The notes: generated by a model not told the origin, from the sequence alone. A stretch of 64,000 bases of DNA from Leisingera coralii (GCF_049056525.1 NZ_JBHUPT010000060.1:1-64000), one strand, 5' to 3'. Positions 24,808-34,156 are shown, counted from the first letter of the stretch. Translations and numbers: made by a program.

Positions 24808-26408
24808 CCCGCAAGACAGTTGGCGAAGCCCTGGTCGCAGGGCTGAAGGCGCGCGGCGTTTCCTGCGTGTTCGGCATCCCCGGCGTGCACACGGTAGAGC
24901 TTTACCGCGGCCTGGCCGCCTCCGGCATTCGCCATGTCACCCCCCGTCACGAGCAGGGCGCGGGCTTCATGGCCGACGGCTATGCCAGGGTCTCCGGCCA
25001 GCCGGGTGTGGCCTTTGTCATCACCGGCCCCGGCCTCACCAACACGCTGACCCCGATGGCCCAGGCCCGCGCGGATTCGGTGCCGATGCTGGTGGTGTCC
25101 GGTGTCAACGCAAGCAATACGCTCGGCAAGGGCCACGGCCACCTGCATGAGCTGCCCGACCAGCACGCGCTAGCCAAGACCGTGGCGCTGGCTTCCGAAC
25201 ACGTCGCCCGGCCTGAGGTGCTGGAAGCCGCGTTGGACCGCGTTTTTACCCCTTTCTCGGCCGGCCGTCCCGGCCCAACCCACATCCAGATCCCGCTGGA
25301 CGTGGCGGGCACTGCGTCTCAGGACGGACCGGCATCCCCCGCCGCCGCCCGGCCACAGCTTGACCCTGGCCAGATCTCCGACGCCGCGGACCGCCTGTCC
25401 AAAGCGGGCAAAGTGGTGATCCTGGCCGGCGGCGGTGCCAAGACTGCCGACGCGAACCTCCAGACGCTCGCGGAACGCCTTGACGCCCCGGTAGTGCAAA
25501 CCGTCAACGCCCGCGGGTTGATGCACGCCCACCCGCTGACCGTTCCGGCCAGCCCCAGCCTGCAAGCCGTCCGGGCACTGATCGAGGAGGCCGATTGCGT
25601 GCTGGCCCTGGGAACGGAGCTGGGGCCGACAGACTACGATATGTACGCCACTGGCAGCATAGCTGCCATGGCCGGGCTGATCCGGGTCGACATCTGCAAA
25701 GACCAACTGGCCCGCCACAAAACAGAGCTCGCCATCCATAACCGGGCGGAGGACGCCATCTCCGCCCTGCTCGCTGCCTTGCCCGCAACCCCGAAGCAAA
25801 GCCGGGGCGCGGCGCGCGCTGAGCACACACGCGCCGCTGCCTTTGAAGAGATCGGAGCGGACTACCGCGCGCAGGTCGAGGTGCTGAACGCCATGCGAGC
25901 CGCAGTGCCAAATGCTCTGATGGTGGGCGATTCCACTCAGCCGATCTATGCCGGCAACCTCTACTACGACCACGACCGCCCCGGCGGCTGGTTCAACGCC
26001 GCCACCGGCTACGGCGCGCTCGGCTACGGCATCCCCGCCGCCATTGGTGCCGCCATCGCCGCCCCGGATACCCCGGTGGTCTGCATCGCCGGCGACGGCG
26101 GCGCCCAGTTCTCGCTGCCGGAGATCATGGCCGCCGTGGACGAAAACCTGCCTGTCACTTTCGTGATCTGGAACAACCGCGGCTACGGCGAGATCGCCAC
26201 CTCAATGGAAGCCGTCGACGTCCCCGTCGTGGGCTGCGACCCTACCCCGCCGGAGTTCGGCCCCGCCGCCGCCTCCTTCGGCATTCCCTACACCCGCGTC
26301 CCGATGGAACCGCAGGCGGTTGCCGCAGCCGTCGGCGAGGCCAGCCGCAGCGGCACCCCTTCCATCGTCGAAATCGAAATCACCGGATCCGCTCCGGTCC
26401 AGGAGTAA
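24804..26408 (+). CDS. aruI: ThDP-dependent 2-ketoarginine decarboxylase-like enzyme (AruI-like)
   Basis: 534-residue thiamine diphosphate enzyme of the acetolactate synthase superfamily. Glu50 in TPRHEQGAGFMADGYAR activates the cofactor. The metal/ThDP motif CIAGDGGAQF...WNNRGYG is present near residue 430. The position directly after the AruH-like transaminase matches 5-guanidino-2-oxopentanoate decarboxylase, which gives 4-guanidinobutanal and CO2. The aldehyde dehydrogenase and guanidinobutyrase needed for later steps are not in the window. The stop codon overlaps the ribosome site of ddaH. Confidence 0.72.
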   Translation: MTRKTVGEALVAGLKARGVSCVFGIPGVHTVELYRGLAASGIRHVTPRHEQGAGFMADGYARVSGQPGVAFVITGPGLTNTLTPMAQARADSVPMLVVSGVNASNTLGKGHGHLHELPDQHALAKTVALASEHVARPEVLEAALDRVFTPFSAGRPGPTHIQIPLDVAGTASQDGPASPAAARPQLDPGQISDAADRLSKAGKVVILAGGGAKTADANLQTLAERLDAPVVQTVNARGLMHAHPLTVPASPSLQAVRALIEEADCVLALGTELGPTDYDMYATGSIAAMAGLIRVDICKDQLARHKTELAIHNRAEDAISALLAALPATPKQSRGAARAEHTRAAAFEEIGADYRAQVEVLNAMRAAVPNALMVGDSTQPIYAGNLYYDHDRPGGWFNAATGYGALGYGIPAAIGAAIAAPDTPVVCIAGDGGAQFSLPEIMAAVDENLPVTFVIWNNRGYGEIATSMEAVDVPVVGCDPTPPEFGPAAASFGIPYTRVPMEPQAVAAAVGEASRSGTPSIVEIEITGSAPVQE

Positions 26409-26412
26409 CCCC

Positions 26413-27195
26413 ATGCGAAACCCCACATTCGAATTCACCCGCGCCATCACCCGCCGCCCTGCCGCCACCATCTCGCAAGGCCTGCGCGCCGAGGACATTG
26501 GCAACCCCAGCCTCGACGGAATGCTAAAGGCCCACGCAGCCTATGTCGCCGCCCTGCGCAGCACCGGCGCCGAGGTGATTGAGCTGGAACTGCTGGAAGC
26601 TTACCCCGATGCCCAGTTTGTCGAGGACACTGCCCTCTGCTTGCCTCAGGGCGCCATCCTGATGCGCCCCGGCGCCCCCTCGCGGCTGGGCGAAGTGGCG
26701 GAAATGGCCCCCACCCTGCGGGCCTGCTACGATGACGTGCGAGAAATCACTGGCCCCGGCCACGTGGAAGGCGGCGACATCCTGGTGACCGGCAAGGAGA
26801 TCCTGGTCGGCCGCTCCGACCGCACAGATGCTGCCGGCGTGGCCGAACTGGCTGAGATCGCCGCTGAATGGGGTCACACCCTGCGCGAGGTCTTCACCCC
26901 CGAGGGCGTTCTCCACTTCAAGACCGACTGCTCGCTGATGGACGCGGAGACGATCCTGTCAACCAGACGCCTGGACGCCTCCGGCTGTTTCGAGGGCTAC
27001 CGGGTGCTGCATGTGCCCGAAGGCGAGGAAGCCGCCGCCAATGCCATCCGCTTCAACAACCTGGTGCTGATGGCCGCAGGCTTCCCGCGCACCGCCGAAA
27101 TGCTGGACAAGGCCGGTTTCGAGATCGTGGAGATCGACAACACCGACTGCGCCAAGCTGGATGGCGGCATGTCCTGCCTGTCTCTGCGCTTCTGA
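26413..27195 (+). CDS. ddaH: Dimethylarginine dimethylaminohydrolase (DDAH)
   Basis: 260-residue enzyme of the amidinotransferase/penteins fold. The catalytic residues are all present and match Pseudomonas DDAH in spacing: Glu119 (HVEGGD), His168 (LHFKTDCS) and Cys255 (GGMSCLSLRF) near the C-terminus. The start at 26413 follows an AGGAG site that overlaps the aruI stop. DDAH hydrolyses NG-mono- or dimethylarginine to citrulline and methyl- or dimethylamine. Its place at the end of an arginine uptake/transaminase module suggests use of methylated arginine from protein turnover as a nitrogen and carbon source. Confidence 0.85.
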   Translation: MRNPTFEFTRAITRRPAATISQGLRAEDIGNPSLDGMLKAHAAYVAALRSTGAEVIELELLEAYPDAQFVEDTALCLPQGAILMRPGAPSRLGEVAEMAPTLRACYDDVREITGPGHVEGGDILVTGKEILVGRSDRTDAAGVAELAEIAAEWGHTLREVFTPEGVLHFKTDCSLMDAETILSTRRLDASGCFEGYRVLHVPEGEEAAANAIRFNNLVLMAAGFPRTAEMLDKAGFEIVEIDNTDCAKLDGGMSCLSLRF

Positions 27196-27276
27196 CCGCC
27201 GCCGCCGCGATCCCCGCCGGTCACGAGCCCCCTGCAGCGCAACGGCGTTACAATTCAATCATGGACCTGTCAGGTT

Positions 27277-27905
27277 TCAGTGCCGCTCCGGTTTCTCATT
27301 TATGCGGCCTGACCCTCGAAGGCCAAGGGGCTTTTCCAGCCCGGGGCTGTGTCTGCGACGCGGGTTGTAGAATCCGTTGATGTGTTCGAAGGCCGCCAGT
27401 CCGGCGGCCCTCCTTGCCGGCCATGAGCGCGGCCAGATCAGCTCTGCCTTTATCGTCTTGAAGAAGGTCTCAAAGGCGCGGCCAGCTTGAACTCATAACA
27501 ATTGCCCGTGCCGCTTATCGACGCCTTGCAACCGTGCTGGCGCAAGAGCTTCTGGTAGCCGTGAGAGCAGTATTGGCTGCCTCGGCCCGTGTGGCAGGTG
27601 CATCCTTTGGGTGTTTGCCGCAGGGCGAGTGCCGCATTCAATGCCCGGATCGCCTGATAGGGTTTCATTCGATTGTTAACAGCCCAACCGGCGGCGCGCC
27701 AGGAATGCAGGCCCGGGACAGCTGCCCAGGGACAAAGCGAACTGCTCCCGGATGCGGGCCAGGACAACCATATCCTTGCGCTGGCTGTTGCTGAGCAGCC
27801 GGCTGCGCCATGCCCGATAGCCGCGCGGGCTGCCGCGTAAACGGGTTGCTGCCGGTTTCGGGGCCGGCTTTTCGACGCTGACCCAAGCGGTTCATAGGAG
27901 ACATT
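27277..27905 (-). pseudogene. IS3-family transposase (OrfB) remnant
   Basis: Family segments occur on the minus strand in different frames. These are an N-terminal piece (NSQRKDMVVLARIREQFALS, about 27700-27800), a central piece (RGSQYCSHGYQKLLRQHGCK, about 27520-27600) and a C-terminal piece (FETFFKTIKAELIWP, then HINGFYNPRRRHS, about 27360-27480) ending at a stop at 27277. Most of the catalytic core between the first two is deleted, and there is at least one frameshift near 27490. No intact terminal repeats were found. It is a dead insertion sequence between the arginine module and the choline-sulfate module. Confidence 0.75.
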
Positions 27906-28105
27906 CCTTCAGCCGTTTTTCGCTGAGGTGCGGCTCTCGCATTTTTTCACTTCATGCTTCCTGTACCTTTCGCCAAGCTAGCTGACTGCGGTCCGGGATC
28001 TATCAACCCTGCGCCGCAGGTACGGCCTGGAAGGATCTGCGAGGCCAACCTGGGCAGTGAATGTACTGGCGAAGCAGTTCTTGCCGATGCTCCGCCAGAT
28101 TTCGT

Positions 28106-29599
28106 TCAGATGTACTTGAACGCCCATTCGTTGTAGCCCTGCTCACCACGGTACCACAGGACCTGGTCGGTCTCGCTTTCGTGGTGGTTCCAGCGCTGCT
28201 TCTGCCCTTGCCCCATGGCCGCGCGCACCAGGGCTCTGCGCCGCTGGCTTTGAACGATATCGCGGGTCAGGGAAGCCTCATCCCATTTCGCTGCAACATC
28301 GTCCCGGAAGGCCGCGACGGTTTCCTTGTGCTCTGGGGACAGGACAAGGTTGATGCGCTCGTCGGGATCAGCCTCCAAGTCGAACAGCATTTCGCCGTCG
28401 TGAGAGGACGAGAGGAATTTGAAATTGCCGCGCCGGATCATGAAGATTGGCACCGGTGTCGCCTCGGCCAGGTATTCCGCATAAACGGTGCGTTCAGGCG
28501 CCGGGTTGCCCCGATCAAGCAAGGCCGTCAGCGCCATGCCTTCCAGCGGCTCCACTTCATTTTCGACACCGGAAATCGCATTGAACGTCGGCACAAGATC
28601 CACCAGGGACGTCAGCTCGCTGACCCGCTGGGGTGTAATCCACGGGGCGGACAGGATCAGTGGGACGCGCAGGGCCTTTTCGAAGAAGTGCTTCTTGAAC
28701 CACATGCCGCGCTCGCCCAGCATTTCACCGTGGTCCGAGGTGAAGATGATCGCGGTATTCTTGTCGGCACCGGTTGCCCGCAAGGCATCCAGCACCCGCG
28801 CGACCATGCTGTCGATATAGCTGATCGACCCGTAATAGGCGTGGATGGCGCGCTGCACGTCCTCGTCGCTGAATTCGATCCCCAGCATCCCGAAATCCTT
28901 GAGCAGCCGCACGGAATGCGGATCGTGCTGCTGTTCGGGCAAGGCGCCGACGCGCGGCATGGGAATCTCCTTGCCCTCGTAGAGATCCCAGAATTCCTTG
29001 CGGCACAGATAGGGTTCATGCGGGTGGGTGTAGGACACCTGCAGGAAGAAAGGACGCTCATCGTCTGAGCGGGCCATGTCGAAGATGTGCTGGACCGCCT
29101 TGAAGGTGACCTCTTCGTCATAGTCAATCTGCACCGACCGTTCGCAGATCCCGGCAATCCGCACGGCGCGCGGGTCATTGGTGTCGCGCTTGCCCTCGTT
29201 GCCCCAGTTCGGCACCCAGGCAAAGTCCGCCGGGTAGAGATCGGCGGTCAGGCGTTTCTCGAAGCCATGGAACTGGTCCGGCCCGATAAAGTGCATTTTG
29301 CCCGACAGCGCGGTCTGATAGCCGGCCGCGCGCAGGTAGTGGGCATAGGTCGGGATCTCGGCCGAAAACTCGGCCGCGTTGTCGTAGGCCCCCACCGCCG
29401 AACACAGCTGCCCGGTCGCCATGGAAAACCGTGACGGCGCGCAGAGCGGGAAGTTGCAATAGGCGTTTTCAAACACCACACCGCCGTCGGCCAACGCGTC
29501 CAGCGTCGGGGAATGGCAGATCTGGTCACCGTAGGCCCGCAGCGCCGAGGCGGTCAGCTGGTCGACCTGAATGAACAGGATATTGGGTTGCTTGCTCAT
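28106..29599 (-). CDS. betC: Choline-sulfatase (type I sulfatase)
   Basis: 497-residue alkaline-phosphatase-superfamily sulfatase. The active-site cysteine motif CAPSR (Cys53), which becomes formylglycine after maturation, and the metal motifs IQVDQLTASALRAYG and FTSDHGEMLGERG are all present. Several segments are characteristic of choline-sulfatase (ALSGKMHFIGPDQFHGFE, YPADFAWVPNW). It hydrolyses choline-O-sulfate to choline and sulfate in the cytoplasm. It is followed on the same strand, 3 bases away, by no further gene of the module but is preceded by the transporter genes, all in one direction from 32572 to 28106. The C-terminus ends next to the IS remnant region. Confidence 0.85.
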   Translation of the reverse strand: MSKQPNILFIQVDQLTASALRAYGDQICHSPTLDALADGGVVFENAYCNFPLCAPSRFSMATGQLCSAVGAYDNAAEFSAEIPTYAHYLRAAGYQTALSGKMHFIGPDQFHGFEKRLTADLYPADFAWVPNWGNEGKRDTNDPRAVRIAGICERSVQIDYDEEVTFKAVQHIFDMARSDDERPFFLQVSYTHPHEPYLCRKEFWDLYEGKEIPMPRVGALPEQQHDPHSVRLLKDFGMLGIEFSDEDVQRAIHAYYGSISYIDSMVARVLDALRATGADKNTAIIFTSDHGEMLGERGMWFKKHFFEKALRVPLILSAPWITPQRVSELTSLVDLVPTFNAISGVENEVEPLEGMALTALLDRGNPAPERTVYAEYLAEATPVPIFMIRRGNFKFLSSSHDGEMLFDLEADPDERINLVLSPEHKETVAAFRDDVAAKWDEASLTRDIVQSQRRRALVRAAMGQGQKQRWNHHESETDQVLWYRGEQGYNEWAFKYI

Positions 29600-29602
29600 G
29601 AC

Positions 29603-30520
29603 TTAGCCCTTTTGAAGCAGTGTACGCACCGCCCCGACGGGGCCGGTTTCATACCATTTCTTGTGATTACGCTCGCGGGCGGAGATGCCGAAGCTCTGCG
29701 AGGTCCGGTCGATGACGATGGCCAGGAACACGATGCCTAAACCGCCGACGGTGGCGAGCCCCATGTCCAGGCGGCCGATGCCGCGCAGCACCATCTGGCC
29801 CAGCCCGGTGACCGAGATCATCGAGGAGACAACCACCATCGACAGCGCCATCATGATGGTCTGGTTAACGCCGGCCATGATGGTCGGCATCGCCAGCGGC
29901 AGCTCGATCTTATAGAGCGTCTGACGGTTGGAGGCGCCGAAGGCCCGCGCTGCCTCGACCATATCGGGCCGGACCTGCCGGATGCCCAGGTTGGTCAGGC
30001 GCACCACCGGTGGCAGCGCATAGATGAAGGTCACGATCACGCCCGAGACGTTGCCGATCGAAAACAGCATCACGATGGGCACCAGGTAAACGAAGGACGG
30101 GATCGTCTGCATCAGGTCCAGAACCGGCTGCAGGACCATCCAGAAGCGGTTGTTCTTGGCTGCGACCACGCCCAGCGGGATCCCGATCAGCGAACAGAAC
30201 ACCACGCAGGTCAGCACGATCGACAGCGTCGTCATGCTTTCTTCCCAGGCGCCCATCAGGCCGATAGCCGCCATGCAGGCCATCGCAATCAGACCCAGCC
30301 TGCGTCCGCCGGCCTGCCAGGCGACCAGCGCGATGATGGCGAGCATCAGCAGGTCCGGCGCTCCGGTCAGCGCGTCCTCAAGCCCTGTCAGCACAATGTC
30401 GAACGGCACCTTTACCGCTTGGAAAACAAAGCGGAAGTTGTCCACGACCCATTGCAGGGCGGCTTCTACCCAGCCGCCAATGGGCACCCATTCGGTGTCG
30501 AATATGTTCCAGAAATCCAT
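29603..30520 (-). CDS. ProW/ChoW-type ABC permease
   Basis: 305-residue permease of the quaternary-amine type. It has a long N-terminal segment before the first conserved helices and the EAA loop FGASNRQTLYKIELPLAMPTI, typical of ProW/OpuAB/ChoW. The SLIGIPLGVVAAKNNRFWMVL region is also family-like. It sits between the ATPase and choline-sulfatase genes, so the cargo is probably choline, choline-O-sulfate or betaine. Confidence 0.88.
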   Translation of the reverse strand: MDFWNIFDTEWVPIGGWVEAALQWVVDNFRFVFQAVKVPFDIVLTGLEDALTGAPDLLMLAIIALVAWQAGGRRLGLIAMACMAAIGLMGAWEESMTTLSIVLTCVVFCSLIGIPLGVVAAKNNRFWMVLQPVLDLMQTIPSFVYLVPIVMLFSIGNVSGVIVTFIYALPPVVRLTNLGIRQVRPDMVEAARAFGASNRQTLYKIELPLAMPTIMAGVNQTIMMALSMVVVSSMISVTGLGQMVLRGIGRLDMGLATVGGLGIVFLAIVIDRTSQSFGISARERNHKKWYETGPVGAVRTLLQKG

Positions 30521-30532
30521 TTCCGCCTCCCT

Positions 30533-31552
30533 TTAGCCGCGCATTGCTGTCAAGGCAGCCTTGATGGTGATCCGGCCAACCGGCGCGTGGTCAGGGCTGA
30601 CCACGGTAACGGGTGACTGATCCTCCATGAAGTGATCCATGATTTCGCCCAGCTCAGCATCCGGGCGCACCTGTTTCGCCGTCGCCTGGCTGCCGTTCAG
30701 CGGCTCCATGATTGTTTCCGCCCGCACCAGGCCGATGCGGCTGATCCCCTTGACGAATTCCGCCACATAGTCGTCCTTCGGATTGGTCACGATCTCTTCC
30801 GGGGTGCCGATCTGCACGATTTCGCCGTCATTCATGATGGCGATGTGATCACCCATCCGGATCGCCTCATCGAGGTCGTGGGTGATAAACAGGGTGGTCT
30901 TTTTCATATGCGCGGACAGGTTCAGAAACTGGTCCTGAAGCTGGCGCCGGATCAGTGGGTCCAACGCCGAGAAGGGCTCATCCATCAGCAGGATTTCTGG
31001 ATCCGCTGCAAGCGCACGCGCAAGGCCGACACGCTGCTGCATGCCGCCCGACAGCTGATCGGGGTAATGGTCGATCCAGCCGGTCAGATCCATCGCCGCC
31101 AGCGCTTTCTCCGCCGCTGCGCGCCGATCAGCGGGACCGATATCCCGCACCTCCAGACCAAAGCCCACATTCTCGCCCAAGGTGCGGTGCGGCCACAGTG
31201 CCATATGCTGAAACACCATGCCGATGGTTTCGGCCCGAAGCTGCCGCAGCTCGGTTTCGCCCATGGTATCGACGCGCTTTCCGGCCACGTGGATCTCGCC
31301 CGCGGTCGGCTCGATCAGCCGGTTCACGTGGCGCACCAGGGTGGATTTGCCAGAGCCGGACAGACCCATGATGCAGAAGATCTCACCCTTTTTGACGGAG
31401 AAACTGGCGTTGCGCACGCCGAGGACACAGTCGAACCTGTCGCGCACTTCCTCTTTGCTCAATCCCTCGGACAGAACAGCCTTCATGGCTTCGTCCGATC
31501 TGCGCCCGTAGATTTTCCACAGGTCACGGCATTCGATTTGCGCTTCACTCAT
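30533..31552 (-). CDS. ProV/ChoV-type ABC ATPase with CBS-like tail
   Basis: 339 residues. Walker A is GLSGSGKSTLVRHVNRL, the signature is LSGGMQQRVGLARAL, Walker B is ILLMDEPFSALDPLIRRQ, and the switch is THDLDEAIRMGD. After about residue 265 there is an extra C-terminal region (AELGEIMDHFMEDQSPVTVV) like the CBS regulatory tails of ProV/OpuAA. Such ATPases drive import of quaternary ammonium osmolytes. Confidence 0.9.
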   Translation of the reverse strand: MSEAQIECRDLWKIYGRRSDEAMKAVLSEGLSKEEVRDRFDCVLGVRNASFSVKKGEIFCIMGLSGSGKSTLVRHVNRLIEPTAGEIHVAGKRVDTMGETELRQLRAETIGMVFQHMALWPHRTLGENVGFGLEVRDIGPADRRAAAEKALAAMDLTGWIDHYPDQLSGGMQQRVGLARALAADPEILLMDEPFSALDPLIRRQLQDQFLNLSAHMKKTTLFITHDLDEAIRMGDHIAIMNDGEIVQIGTPEEIVTNPKDDYVAEFVKGISRIGLVRAETIMEPLNGSQATAKQVRPDAELGEIMDHFMEDQSPVTVVSPDHAPVGRITIKAALTAMRG

Positions 31553-31574
31553 GGCGCAGTCCTTTCCGGAAAAT

Positions 31575-31596
31575 GGGCGCAGCCGGGGCTGCGCCC
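31575..31596. other. Intercistronic GC-rich hairpin after binding-protein gene
   Basis: GGGCGCAGCC (31575-31584) and GGCTGCGCCC (31587-31596) form a 10-bp perfect stem with a 2-base spacer (in practice a 4-base loop). It lies between the binding-protein stop (31616) and the ATPase start (31552) on the minus strand, with no T run. As at 7900, it probably stabilises the upstream mRNA or partly terminates transcription so that the binding protein is made in excess. Confidence 0.65.
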
Positions 31597-31615
31597 GCCA
31601 ACTTCAGGGAGGAGA

Positions 31616-32572
31616 TCAGTTGGCTGTGACGGCCTCGGCGACCCAAGCGTCGAACTGGGCCTGGTTGGCAGAAACCCAGTCCTGGGCATGGCGCCGGAAA
31701 TCTTCCAGCGTGTTTTCCCCGTCGCGCAGCTTCACCTGAGCTGCATTGACCGCGGAAATTGGAATTTCGACGAGTTCAAAGAACCTGGCTGCTGCCGGGT
31801 TTTCTTCGAGAAACGTGTTGTTGGCGACGATGTAGACGTCGTTCACCGCAAATCCCGCGTCGAACTCCCCCTCCGACGGCACGCCGATCTGCACCACGTC
31901 CTCACCCGGCACCAGCACATCGCTTATCCAGTTGGGTGTCCAAGTGTAATACAGGATTGCACCGCCTTCATTGTAGCGGGTGATGGTGTCAGCCATGATC
32001 GCGAAATAGCTGCCCTGGTCATGCTGCACCGCGTCGCGCAGCTTGTACTCGTCCAGATGGTCTTCGATGGTCAGCTCGCAGCCCCAGCCCGGGTTGCAGC
32101 CGGACATGTTGGCCCGCCCGTCACCGTCGCTGTCGAACAGGGTGGCCAGTTCCGGGGCGGCCAGCTGGCCAATATTGGTAATACCGTGGGCCTCGGCAGT
32201 TTTCTTGTCGATGAAATACCCCTGCCCGGCCCCGGTGATGGCCGCATTGACCCGGGTCATCACAGCCTCGCCACCCGATTTGTCGAAGAAATCGTTATGC
32301 AGCGGTTTCCAGTGATTAAAGGTGTAGTCCGCATCGCCGGAAGCGACTGCCAGGTGGACAGCAGGGAAGTCCGCCTCCAGCGTTTCCTCAACCTCGTACC
32401 CCAAGGCCTCCAGCCCAAGCTGGACCACCATGTGCTGGAACCAGGCATTTGCCGGCGACCCCTTTATCGGGGACACAGACACGCCCTTGCCGGGCTGGTC
32501 TGCCGCCATGGCGGGCAGCGCAAGTGTTGCGGCCAAAGCCGTCGTCAGTGCGAGTTGAGCCAGATACTTCAT
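31616..32572 (-). CDS. ProX-type quaternary-amine-binding protein
   Basis: 318 residues with a Sec signal peptide (MKYLAQLALTTALAATLALPAMA, cleavage before ADQPGKG). The mature sequence has OpuAC/ProX features: GWGCELTIEDHLDEYKL, FNHWKPLHNDFF and YYTWTPNWISDVL, in which aromatic residues form the cation-pi cage. The start at 32572 follows a GGGAGG site; longer frames lack a signal at the N-terminus. It is the first gene of the operon ProX-ProV-ProW-BetC. Confidence 0.87.
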   Translation of the reverse strand: MKYLAQLALTTALAATLALPAMAADQPGKGVSVSPIKGSPANAWFQHMVVQLGLEALGYEVEETLEADFPAVHLAVASGDADYTFNHWKPLHNDFFDKSGGEAVMTRVNAAITGAGQGYFIDKKTAEAHGITNIGQLAAPELATLFDSDGDGRANMSGCNPGWGCELTIEDHLDEYKLRDAVQHDQGSYFAIMADTITRYNEGGAILYYTWTPNWISDVLVPGEDVVQIGVPSEGEFDAGFAVNDVYIVANNTFLEENPAAARFFELVEIPISAVNAAQVKLRDGENTLEDFRRHAQDWVSANQAQFDAWVAEAVTAN

Positions 32573-32693
32573 TGTTTCCTCCCTTGCACACAGCTGTTTC
32601 CAGGGCTGCGCAATCTGATCCTGCTCTATGTTTTGGCAGAAATCGCATTCTGTGAAGTTCCAAAGTTCTGTGCAAAATGTTAACCACAGCGTT

Positions 32694-33635
32694 ATGGTAA
32701 ATCTTCGCAAAACCCTTAGCAAAATGCCTCATCTGATCACTTTCGAGGCCGCCTGCCGAAATGCAAACTTTACGAGAGCAGCCGAAGAGCTGGGTGTCAC
32801 GCGGGTCTCGGTCAGCCGCCAGATTGCCGAATTGGAAGAAAGGCTTGGGGTTACGCTGTTCTACCGGCATCACCGCAAGGTTACGCTGACCCAGGCCGGG
32901 CGGGCGCTGGAGGCCGAAGTGTCCCCGGCGCTGCATCAGATCGCTTCCGCCTTGCAAAACGTCTCGGCACGGACGAGCGAATCCCGGCTGACTGTTACCA
33001 CGACATCAGCCTTTGCCACGTACTGGCTGATGCCGCGGCTGGTCGGTTTCAGCAACCTTCACCCGGAAATCGAACTGAACCTGGTTGTCACGGACCGCAA
33101 GCTTGATCTTGAGGCCGAAGACGTGGACGTGGCTATCCGCTACTCAAAAACACCGCCGCCCTGGGAAAAGGTCACCCCCCTGCTGCAGGAGCGGGTATTT
33201 CCCGTTGTCAGCCCGAAATACCAGGCGCGGACTGCGCTCGCCCGCCCTGAGGACCTGCTGAAAGAGAACCTTCTGCACCTTTCAGGGATCTACCGCCCAG
33301 GCGCCCGCTGGCCGAACTGGTTCCGGCACAACAACGTCGCGCCGCCGCCTGAATCCAGCGGCGTGGTGATGAATACCTATATCAACATGCTGCAGGCCGC
33401 TATTGCCGGGCATGGCGTTGCACTGGCGGGCAACCCGCTGGTCGACCCCTATCTGGAGGACGGTTCGCTGCAAAGGCTGGACGGGTTCCTCGAGATCGAG
33501 CGCGACTATTTCTACCTGATCGACACCACCGGAGATCAGGAGAACGCGCAGCTGTTCTGCGACTGGATACGGGGGCAAACGCTTAACGTTTCCGGGTCAG
33601 CTCAAGCAGAGCAGGCAAGTGCGGACGTTACATAA
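32694..33635 (+). CDS. LysR-type regulator C (GcvA-like)
   Basis: 313 residues from the ATG at 32694 (303 if the ATG at 32724 is used). The HTH lies in the first 65 residues (FTRAAEELGVTRVSVSRQIAELEERLG). The effector domain has the GcvA-type TTTSAFATYWLMPRLVGF and EDVDVAIRYS segments. It diverges from the choline-type transporter operon and probably regulates it. The start is uncertain because no strong ribosome site is visible; an ATG at 32628 is too far upstream. A short inverted repeat ACCA-N8-TGGT overlaps 32683-32698. Its last 8 bases overlap the convergent DUF2165 gene. Confidence 0.8.
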   Translation: MVNLRKTLSKMPHLITFEAACRNANFTRAAEELGVTRVSVSRQIAELEERLGVTLFYRHHRKVTLTQAGRALEAEVSPALHQIASALQNVSARTSESRLTVTTTSAFATYWLMPRLVGFSNLHPEIELNLVVTDRKLDLEAEDVDVAIRYSKTPPPWEKVTPLLQERVFPVVSPKYQARTALARPEDLLKENLLHLSGIYRPGARWPNWFRHNNVAPPPESSGVVMNTYINMLQAAIAGHGVALAGNPLVDPYLEDGSLQRLDGFLEIERDYFYLIDTTGDQENAQLFCDWIRGQTLNVSGSAQAEQASADVT

Positions 33636-34134
33636 CGACAACGGCGCCGCCGACCAGCAGCACAGCGTTGAGCATACCCCACAGCGTCATCTGAAAATGC
33701 GTGTTCTGGCCGCCTTCGTGCCCGAACCAGTAGCAGAACCAATTGCCGGCAATCAAAAACCCGCACCAGGTCGCGGTAAACATCAAGGTTCCGGCCAGTC
33801 CCAGGGCGATGGCCGTGTCCTGTGGCAGCCGCCCGGCGGCGGACATGGCAAGCGCAGCTGATCCGGCCCAGAGCGCGGCCGTGGCCGCGATTTCCCAAAC
33901 GACAATGCACCGGAACAGGCCCCGGCGCAGCCTGCTGCTGGTGACCCGGCGATAAGCGACAAAGCGGTAGGCTTCCGGGTATTCCTCCCGCATGCGGGTC
34001 ATGTCCATGACCTCGGCGGTGTAGGTTTCATTCAAAAAGGGATGCAGGAGGTTTTCCAGCGCGCCAATTGTCAGCCAAGCGGCCATGAAGGCAACGCTGA
34101 CGGCCTGCGCGGCCAGTATGGTGGTTTCCAGCAA
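33628..34134 (-). CDS. DUF2165-family small membrane protein
   Basis: 168 residues with four hydrophobic segments (about 8-30, 72-95, 105-128, 145-168) and the LENLLHPFLNETYTAEVMDM and GNWFCYWFGHEGGQNTHFQM stretches that resemble DUF2165 (predicted small integral membrane protein). Its function is unknown. It overlaps the LysR stop tail-to-tail by 8 bases and follows the peptide-type binding-protein gene by about 60 bases on the same strand, so it may be the last gene of that operon. Confidence 0.65.
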   Translation of the reverse strand: MLETTILAAQAVSVAFMAAWLTIGALENLLHPFLNETYTAEVMDMTRMREEYPEAYRFVAYRRVTSSRLRRGLFRCIVVWEIAATAALWAGSAALAMSAAGRLPQDTAIALGLAGTLMFTATWCGFLIAGNWFCYWFGHEGGQNTHFQMTLWGMLNAVLLVGGAVVVM

Positions 34135-34156
34135 GGCTCTGATCTCCGCTTTGGTC

